Positions 57,297-64,000 of a stretch of DNA of 64,000 nucleotides are shown here, piece by piece. Origin of the DNA: Cytospora piceicola (Eukaryota > Ascomycota > Sordariomycetes > Diaporthales > Cytosporaceae); NCBI GenBank assembly GCA_023375675.1, contig JALQBC010000010.1, positions 682,001-746,000 on the forward strand, in the 5' to 3' direction. Position numbers and translations under genes: made by a program. The notes below the pieces were generated by a model that saw nothing but the letters and a program-made list of their open reading frames with translations, was not told the DNA's origin and did no database searches. Every line of letters starts with the position of its first letter. Position 1 is the stretch's first letter.

Positions 57297-59555
57297 ATGT
57301 TTTCTAAATTCTTGAAAGTCGGGGAGAAGGGCCATGCGTCCAGCGACAAGCCCAGCGAGCACGAGGAGTCGCTCACCACAGTCCTTTCTACGCGGGAGGA
57401 CCGGACGAACCTCTTGCTTCTCATAGCGGACTCGATCGAGACGATGCGTGGCCAAATAGTTGACGCTTTTGACGCAAACAAGACTGAAATCGGCACACCG
57501 CTCAAGATCGGTCGTCCCGATGACCGACCTGGTGATGATGCAGCTGTTGCCGTCAAGGCCGAGGCTGGAGAAGAGGGTGGGTTGATACAGAGTGCGGAGG
57601 TAGCGGCAGCAAAGAGCGAGACGGAGAAAGATGGCGATGGGCATGGCGAGAAGGAGGTCGCGGAAGGCGACAAGAAGCCCGATGACAACGAAAACGACGA
57701 GATCGAGAAAGCAAGGAAGGCTCTCGAACAACGGACTAAGGAGATTTCCAGGCCAGAGAATGTGGAGTTGAAGAAGGCGGCTCTGAACCACTTCGATGAC
57801 TGGCGTGACAAGGTCATGGAGCGTGTCGGGGGAGCTGTGAACCAGAAGGATGCCGGGGAAGAGATCGCACACCAGGGACAGCAACCTCGTCCCACGAGCG
57901 AGCAGGAGCCGGAAACGAAGCCAAGCGATGAGGACTCCCGAGAGACCCTGCAGCGGGTTTTTCCAGCTCTGGAAACTCCCCTCAGAACGCTGGACGAAGC
58001 GCGTCGCGTACTCATCATGCACTCGATTCTACTCCTACTTCTAGGCTTGGAGGCATACCCTGCAGAGTCACGCGTGCTGATGCTCCGACTGGCCAGCTCT
58101 CTCGGTCTGTCTATGGAACTCGTAGCACAGGATGAGATATCAGTGGCCAAAGGGCTGCTCGAGGTCGCCAAGGAGCAGATGAACGCAGACAAAGAGACCA
58201 AGAACAAGGCAGATGAGAACTCAAGTGCGCGGAAGTGGAAGGTTGGGCTTGGTGCGGTGGCTGGAGCTGTCCTTATCGGGGTCACTGGGGGCCTCGCGGC
58301 ACCCCTGCTAGCAGCGGGAGTCGGAAGTGTCATGGGAGGCCTTGGTCTGGGTGCAACCGCCACAGCTGGATATCTCGGTGCACTTGCTGGTTCGGCCCCG
58401 CTGGTCGGTGTTCTTTTCGGTGCTTACGGCGGCCGGATGACGGGCAAGATCGTTGACGAATACGCCAAAGAAGTCGAGGATTTTGCATTTATGCCCGTCA
58501 ACAAGCCGTCTCTCATGCACCGGGGAAAGAATGACGACAAGAATGCGCGACACCTCCGTGTTGCCATTGCGATATCGGGCTGGCTCGTCGATGCAGACGA
58601 AGTGGTTCTGCCTTGGAAAGTCATCAGTGGCCGCAGCACTGAGGCATTCGCACTCCGATGGGAGCTGGAAGCTCTTCTCAGACTGGGATGTGCACTCAAC
58701 ACTTACATCAAGAGTTACGCCTTTGGGTACCTGAAGAAGGAAATCATCAGCCGTACGATATTTGCGACCCTGGCATCTGCCTTGGCCTTGCCGTACGGTC
58801 TGTCGAAAGCCTCGCGAGTCATCGACAACCCATTCAGCGTCGCCGTGTCGCGGAGTGAGAAGGCAGGACGGGTGCTTGCCGATGCGCTGATCAACAAGGT
58901 TCAGGGTGAACGACCCGTGACACTGATCGGATACTCTCTCGGTGCTAGGGTTATCTATTCGTGCCTCAACGAGCTGGCAGACCGCAAAGCGTTCGGCCTG
59001 GTCGAGTCGGTCTGCTTGATGGGTGCTCCCGTTCCTTCTGACCCTATCAACTGGCGGAGGATCCGCTCCGTAGTCGCTGGCAGGCTCGTCAATGTGTACT
59101 CCACCAACGATTTCCTTCTCGCCTTCCTGTACCGCACCAGCAGCCTCCAATACGGTGTTGCAGGCCTGCAGGCCATCCAAGACGTCCAAGGGATCGAGAA
59201 CGTGGATGTCTCCGACCTGGTCGACGGCCACACCCGTTACCGGTTCCTGGTCGGCTCCATCCTGCAAAAGCTGCACCTGGAGGACATCGATGCCGAGGCG
59301 GTCGAGAAGCAACTGAAGAAGCTGATGCGCGACGAGAAGGAAGTCGAGGAGGAGCGCGCGCGCAAGGAGGCTGAGGGCAGGTCTGCGGAAGACGAGGCTG
59401 ACGAGATGGAGAAGGAGGTCGAGGAGAAGACCAAGGCGGCGCGGGCGATGGAGTGGATGGGAGATAAGATGTCTTCCATGAAGGTGAAGCAGACGTCCCC
59501 GGGCGAGACGGTGATGACGGAGCAGGACATGTTCAGTGAAGCTGAGAGGCGGTAG
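57297..59555 (+). CDS. DUF726 alpha/beta-hydrolase membrane protein (TMCO4/Mil1-like)
   Basis: Intronless, 752 residues. The N-terminal third is charged and partly disordered (Glu/Lys-rich, about 75-145). A helical part follows, then a Gly/Ala-rich hydrophobic hairpin at about 313-385 (GLGAVAGAVLIGVTGGLAAPLLA and later GALAGSAPLVGVLFGAYGG) that probably inserts in a membrane. After it comes the alpha/beta-hydrolase part with nucleophile elbow GYSLGA at 545-550 (Ser547), then NVYSTNDFLLAFLYR with a likely acid Asp and DVSDLVDGHTRYR with a likely His. A coiled-coil C-terminus (EEERARKEAEGR, about 680-725) ends the protein. Family members are human TMCO4 and yeast Mil1 (YFL034W), a lipase-like protein linked to AP-1 at the Golgi. 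Lipase activity here is inferred from the motif. Confidence 0.9.
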   Translation: MFSKFLKVGEKGHASSDKPSEHEESLTTVLSTREDRTNLLLLIADSIETMRGQIVDAFDANKTEIGTPLKIGRPDDRPGDDAAVAVKAEAGEEGGLIQSAEVAAAKSETEKDGDGHGEKEVAEGDKKPDDNENDEIEKARKALEQRTKEISRPENVELKKAALNHFDDWRDKVMERVGGAVNQKDAGEEIAHQGQQPRPTSEQEPETKPSDEDSRETLQRVFPALETPLRTLDEARRVLIMHSILLLLLGLEAYPAESRVLMLRLASSLGLSMELVAQDEISVAKGLLEVAKEQMNADKETKNKADENSSARKWKVGLGAVAGAVLIGVTGGLAAPLLAAGVGSVMGGLGLGATATAGYLGALAGSAPLVGVLFGAYGGRMTGKIVDEYAKEVEDFAFMPVNKPSLMHRGKNDDKNARHLRVAIAISGWLVDADEVVLPWKVISGRSTEAFALRWELEALLRLGCALNTYIKSYAFGYLKKEIISRTIFATLASALALPYGLSKASRVIDNPFSVAVSRSEKAGRVLADALINKVQGERPVTLIGYSLGARVIYSCLNELADRKAFGLVESVCLMGAPVPSDPINWRRIRSVVAGRLVNVYSTNDFLLAFLYRTSSLQYGVAGLQAIQDVQGIENVDVSDLVDGHTRYRFLVGSILQKLHLEDIDAEAVEKQLKKLMRDEKEVEEERARKEAEGRSAEDEADEMEKEVEEKTKAARAMEWMGDKMSSMKVKQTSPGETVMTEQDMFSEAERR

Positions 59556-59939
59556 CTGGGCGGGTGATCATTGCCAGTTGGCCAAGTATTATGCGGAAGG
59601 TTATAAGTAGGCTGGCGTCTGGGTTTAGCGGCTGATAGGGAAAGTGTAGAGAAAATGCATCAACACGGAATTTGTAGTGTTCGTTTACACAATATGCACA
59701 GTTTGATTCGGACATATCTGCACTGGCTACTGAATACACCTTGTATGGTCAGCCTTTGGTGGAGTGATGCCTTTCTCACACCTGGGCATAATTGGGGTTC
59801 TAGTGCTCCAAGGTTGCTACCGAATGTCTCCGTACTTGTTTAAGTACTTTGAGTTCCGAATCTCCAGAACAAAATCCCAGTGAACCTCGGAACCTCACAC
59901 ACGCGGCAGGAAAAAGGAAGTACCTAGTAAAAAGAGTTC

Positions 59940-59959
59940 GGCCGCGCAATTGCGCGGCC
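59940..59959. repeat. Perfect 20-bp palindrome
   Basis: GGCCGCGCAA followed by its exact complement TTGCGCGGCC, no loop. Confidence 0.95.
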
Positions 59960-60049
59960 TACGTCTCTCTTTCCGAGAGGGAGCATCACCAAGGCCTCGA
60001 GGGTTAACATTTGGCGGTTTAGGGTAGGGGGCGGGGGCCCCCATTTTTT

Positions 60050-60124
60050 GGTAATCGAACAGGCGTCCAGGGCGGTGGTGCGTTAATAAAGACTTAGGCG
60101 CCTTTACCACTACACCACCGCCCG
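60050..60124 (-). ncRNA. tRNA-like segment (possible tRNA relic or SINE part)
   Basis: The minus strand starts GGGCGGTGGTGTAGTGG and holds an A-box-like TAGTGGTAAAGG (60101-60112) and a B-box-like GTTCGATTAC (60051-60060), 40 nt apart, a spacing normal for tRNA genes. An 11-bp inverted repeat pairs 60070-60080 with 60113-60123. The arms do not fold into a standard cloverleaf, so this is not a working tRNA gene. Confidence 0.35.
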
Positions 60125-60317
60125 GTGATAGAACCAGAGAAACGTTGTGTTTATATGGGCGAGGCCAGGGCTGGCTGCTAGTGAGGTGAAGCTTTGGGGC
60201 CCGGGGGTGGTGCCATGCAACACAACCTTGGAAGATCAGCCCTCCCGCTCGGAGCATGAGCCAATCCGTTACGATCCCGGATCCAAGTCCTCGGTGCCGG
60301 CACTGGGTAACGCTGCA

Positions 60318-60388
60318 GGAATTGAACCGAACTCGCGTGCTGGAGAAACGTTGAACGAGCTGGATGGCAGAGCCTTCCAGCTGGGTCA
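60318..60388 (-). ncRNA. Second tRNA-like segment with A and B boxes
   Basis: On the minus strand TGACCCAGCTGG (60377-60388) differs by one base from the A-box consensus and GGTTCAATTCC (60318-60328) matches the B box, 48 nt apart. No complete cloverleaf is found. It could be the promoter of a tRNA-derived SINE. Confidence 0.35.
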
Positions 60389-61672
60389 CAGGGCACACTA
60401 CTGTACGACACAGTAGCATGGATGGCATCCACACTTTTTGATGGCTGCACGACAGGGCATGATTCGACTTTGATGTATGAACAATATCATTGTCGTTGAC
60501 AACATGGATCCGCGCCAAGTAAATGTGGCAGCTACTTGCTGTGGCAGCTTGGGCCACTTATGGATCAGCCAAGCAGCACATAAGGTGAAAGATAAGGTTC
60601 GTGCTGTGTTACCGAGTCCCCTGTGGCGGAAGGGATGCCCCAGGCCCCACGTGAGAAGCTTCTGTGGGGATAAAATATGGGTATGCTTGGGCCCTGCACT
60701 GGCATTATCTGGGGTTTTGCTGTGCGGGGTTGATATCGAATCCGGGGAAGCTCGAATCCTTCCGTGACCAACCGCTCTGCTCAGAGGCTGTCAGCGATAC
60801 ATCAAAAACACCACGGGTGCTTGGCTGACACACAGGATCCTGCATATTTGACGAGTTTGAGACTAGCGGTAAAGAAGTTGATTTAGCGGCTGGCCGTCGA
60901 CGCTGCGGATAATAGCCTCGCAGTCGTGGAAAACATTGAAGGAAGACGGGGTTCTCAGGAGCAAAGCTGAAAATCACAATGGCCATCTCTCGAGACATCG
61001 AAGGCTGTGAGACAACTTGGGCACTCCGGCACTATGACACTCCGGCCAGCCTCGGCAGGATCTCGCTACAACCTGGAACCAGACACTCTAAGACAATAAG
61101 CCAGGACTACGAGGGTTGGTATCGAGATTCATCGTGAGGCAAAATGACTAACAAATACGCATATCATATCAATTCCATTGTCTTTGGACGTCCACTGCAG
61201 TAACTTCGGCTTGGCGTCTGCTCGTCTTATCACCCGACACCCTTTCAGTTCCCATTGCTCAACGTCATTCGCTGCTCTGGACCCAGCAATTCAACAAAGA
61301 GGATGCCCATGCAGGCTCATTCCAACAGGTATGTGCGGGAGTGCGGATCTGTGCACACAATAAGCACATACCCAGGGTCCCCGGCACTTGGCCTACTAAG
61401 TCTACTTAAGTAAGTATATACCCAGTATACGGATTACACCCTGGCATGTGTGACCCCGCACGCCATCCTAATGTCTGTCAGCTGTATCCGGTGCTCAGGC
61501 CGTTGGGGTATTTGAGGCTGCTGGTGTCCATTTTCCCTTGTGAGGATTATCTCGCCGCGTGAACTTCTTCCCATACTTTCCCGACTTCTCGGATATCCTT
61601 TTTCCCCTGCTCACTACCTACTGTTGAAAATCTAGGGACAATTCTACCTTAATGTTCTGAGAGAATTACAAC

Positions 61673-63839
61673 ATGTCGGATCACGAGAAACCCAACGTTG
61701 AGCATGGTCTTCCCGCTTATGATCACCAAGCCGCCCCTCTCGGCATCCACCAGGGCGATGAGCCTCCTCACCACGGAATGGGTGTTGGCGAGTACATCGC
61801 GACGCGGTTCAGCAGCTTGAAGCCGCCCATGACCAAGCTCCCCAACCCGTTCAGTCTGATCATGCAGCTCAACCGGCACCACTGGGCTTTCTTCATGGTC
61901 GCCTTCTTCGCTTGGGTGAGTGTTGCCAAGGCTAGCTTCGGCTAGCCGCTGATCCAAGCTGTGTATCGCCGGACTGGGAAATATTGACCAGTCATGCAGA
62001 CCTGGGATGCCTTCGATTTCTTCACCGTCTCTCTTACCGTCAGCGACCTGTCTGAAACTTTCAACAAGTCCAACACTGAAATAACATGGGGAATAACGCT
62101 CGTTTTGATGTTCAGGTGTAAGTCTCACTTCTCTCAGCTCACACAACATTTGAACCCTTATGCTGACATATGCTTTGTTAGCCGTTGGATCGGTCTTGTT
62201 CGGTATCGCAGCAGATCGGTACGGAAGAAAATGGCCTTTTATCCTCAATAACGTGCTCTTCATAATTCTCGAGCTGGTAAGTTGAGCCCCGTTGTCATGG
62301 TGGTCACATCAGCCATTTGTGGGTGTGAATCTCATGTTACCTTGGGTATGCTTGATCTGCGGGCCTCCACGTGTAGCCAAGACGTACCCCAACCTTGGCC
62401 TCCCACATTCCGAGGTGACCCAGCTATACGGTTCGCCTCTCCACGGCCGCAGATCTCGGCTGTCCCAAAGAATGCTGATGCTATAATATGTTTTTCTTCA
62501 ACACCACGCTGATATTCGGACACAGGGCACCGGCTTCTGCCAGACTTATAGCCAATTCCTCGCTTGTAGGGCCCTGTTCGGCATTGCCATGGGCGGCCTG
62601 TACGGAAATGCAGCCGCCACCGCTCTCGAGGATCTCCCCGAGGAGACCCGAGGGCTGATGTCCGGCATACTCCAGCAGGGCTACGCCTTCGGCTACCTCC
62701 TGGCGACAGCCTTCGCCCGGGGCCTCGTCAACACCACCTCGCACGGGTGGAGGCCGCTCTTCTGGTTCGGCGCGGGCCCTCCCGTGCTGATCATCATCTT
62801 CCGCCTCTTGCTGCCCGAGACAAATGCGCACCAGCAGCGGCAGTCGGTGCGCCGGACGGCCGAGGCTGCTGGGACCAGTGTTTCGAAGACGTTCCTGCGC
62901 GAGGGGAAAGTTGCGCTTCGGCGACACTGGGTGCTTCTTACGTATCTGGTTTTGCTGATGGCTGGATTCAACTTTATGAGCCATGGTAGTCAGGAGTAAG
63001 TTTTGATCCCCCTTTCCCACGAAAATGTCTGGTCAAGCTCGCCGCCCTAGAATATCACTAGGCCAGAAAAAAGGAGCTGTATCCTAGCCCGTGCTCTGCC
63101 CACGATCATTCAATGCCATACAACTGCTGACACAAACACTCCATCCAGTCTGTACCCGACGATGCTCAAGAACGAATTCAGCTTCGACGAAGACCAGGTA
63201 ACCGTCACGCAGGTCGTCGCGAACCTGGGGGCCATGGCGGGCGGCACCGTCGTCGGGTTCCTCTCGCAGTCCTTCGGCCGCAGGCTCAGCATCATCGCCA
63301 TCTGCGTGGTCGGCGGCGCCCTCCTCTACCCGTACAGCTTCGTATCCAACGAGCGCGTCATCGCCGCCGCCTTCTTCGAGCAGTTCTGCGTGCAGGGCGC
63401 CTGGGGCGTCATCCCCATCCACCTCATGGAGCTGTCGCCGGGCGCCTTCCGGACCTTCGTCGTCGGCACGTCGTACCAGCTCGGCAACCTCGTCAGCTCG
63501 GCGAGCTCGACCATCGAGGCCACCATCGGCGAAAGGTTCCCGCTCCCGCCCGACGGGGCCACGAAGAGGTACAACTACGGCAAGGTCATCTGTATCTTCA
63601 TGGGCTGTGTGTACGCGTATGTCATCGTTCTGGTGTTTATTGGGCCTGAGCACCTGCGCCGCAAGTTTGAGGTTGAGCATGATGCGGATGTGAGGGAGAT
63701 TGCGAATGAGGAGACGATTGAGCAGGCTATTCACCGGCGGGAGAGGATGGGAATGGGGCTGAGTGATGAGGACTTGGCTGATGCGGCGGAGGTTAGGAGG
63801 GTGGAGGAGCAGGAGAAGAGGGTTGACCATGCCGTATGA
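61673..63839 (+). CDS. JEN-type monocarboxylate/H+ symporter (MFS)
   Basis: Five exons, 61673-61915, 62000-62117, 62182-62276, 62526-62995 and 63149-63839, give 538 residues; all introns are GT..AG and in phase, the third unusually long (249 nt). After an N-terminal cytosolic region (residues 1-65) come 12 expected helices. WDAFDFFTVSLT lies in helix 1, the MFS loop signature GIAADRYGRK after helix 2, and SHGSQDLYPTML at helix 7, the JEN-family signature needed for lactate and pyruvate transport in yeast Jen1. QSFGRRL follows in the second half. The C-terminal tail is charged (EEQEKRVDHAV). It should import lactate, pyruvate or related acids with protons at the plasma membrane, and such genes are usually glucose-repressed. 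The fourth intron splits the signature at SQ|D. Confidence 0.93.
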
Positions 63840-64000
63840 TAGTGCATGTGGATTGAGTTTATGTTGGATATGCATGTTCTGTGTCCATTCTGGATGAGGT
63901 ATAAGCTTTAGTATCTGTGTTGACAAATTTACCGGACTGTGAGTGTTACACATTCAAAGTCGAAACTGGGTTTTGCCGTTGCCAGTTTAAATCATCTATC

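Larger units (their letters stand above)
59556..61672. other. Intergenic region with structured and tRNA-like sequence
   Basis: No protein gene is supported; the long minus-strand frame 60557-59895 has no family signal and crosses the structured repeats. Contents: a 20-bp palindrome at 59940-59959, a G/C run at about 60029-60042, tRNA-like promoter boxes at 60050-60124 and 60318-60388, and a small hairpin at about 60399-60417. The right end is the JEN-type transporter promoter. Confidence 0.45.

Noticed and set aside
57209..58363. 384-codon minus-strand open frame
   Set aside because: Antisense shadow of the DUF726 gene; Ser/Ala/Pro-rich translation without family signal, caused by GC-rich codon bias.
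59895..60557. 220-codon minus-strand open frame
   Set aside because: Crosses palindromes and tRNA-like boxes, low-complexity Pro/Arg translation, no domain.
1..64000. Secondary-metabolite cluster or defence island
   Set aside because: No polyketide synthase, NRPS, terpene cyclase, NLR or toxin gene; the enzymes present are scattered and unrelated.
1..64000. CRISPR array, rRNA genes, bacterial operon signals
   Set aside because: No regularly spaced repeats or rRNA sequence were seen, and the genes carry eukaryotic introns.

Overview
The window is nuclear DNA of a filamentous ascomycete (Pezizomycotina, probably a Sordariomycete). The evidence is single-gene transcription units with short introns (about 55-250 nt) carrying GT..AG ends and CTRAC-like branch points, typical fungal families (fungal rhodopsin-like membrane protein, YoaK/DUF1275, DUF726 lipase, JEN carboxylate transporter, Rad26/ATRIP), and two long AT-rich blocks with the signature of repeat-induced point mutation (RIP): CpA and TpG almost gone, CpG kept.

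Layout. 0.4-5.8 kb: a six-exon rhodopsin-domain membrane protein, an SDR oxidoreductase, and a convergent secreted aspartyl protease. 6.3-12.9 kb: a complete, RIP-destroyed Ty1/Copia LTR retrotransposon with 150-bp LTRs and a GACGT target duplication. It appears to have landed in the last exon of an unrecognised minus-strand gene. 14.6-16 kb: an isocitrate-lyase/PEP-mutase family enzyme. 16-22.5 kb: mostly intergenic, with a DUF1275 protein, an AT/GT microsatellite and a perfect 39-bp inverted repeat. 22.5-27 kb: an AlkB-type dioxygenase and the Rad26/ATRIP checkpoint protein, convergent. 27-31.1 kb: a weak F-box/LRR-like gene, an unrecognised type I membrane protein and a TMEM97/EXPERA protein. 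31.8-37 kb: a 1641-residue CorA-like protein. 37.9-46.1 kb: an EthD-domain protein, an acidic-tailed hypothetical protein, a hydrophilin-like Gly/His-rich protein, a RIP-affected fold-back element, a four-exon SDR and a Nudix hydrolase. 46.9-54.6 kb: a complete RIP-destroyed Ty3/Gypsy chromovirus with 146-bp LTRs, a GGTCC target duplication and a C-terminal chromodomain. 54.6-64 kb: a DUF726 lipase-like protein, a structured intergenic segment with tRNA-like promoter boxes, and a five-exon JEN-type monocarboxylate transporter.

The genes do not form an obvious pathway or biosynthetic cluster. They look like scattered housekeeping and accessory genes separated by long non-coding stretches and transposon relics. 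The strongest unusual signals are structural: RIP mutations in both LTR elements are polarised away from the outer edges, the Copia insertion can be read back into a coding exon, and several hairpins, fold-backs and dispersed repeats lie in the intergenic DNA. Exon junctions below were worked out by hand from splice consensus and reading phase.
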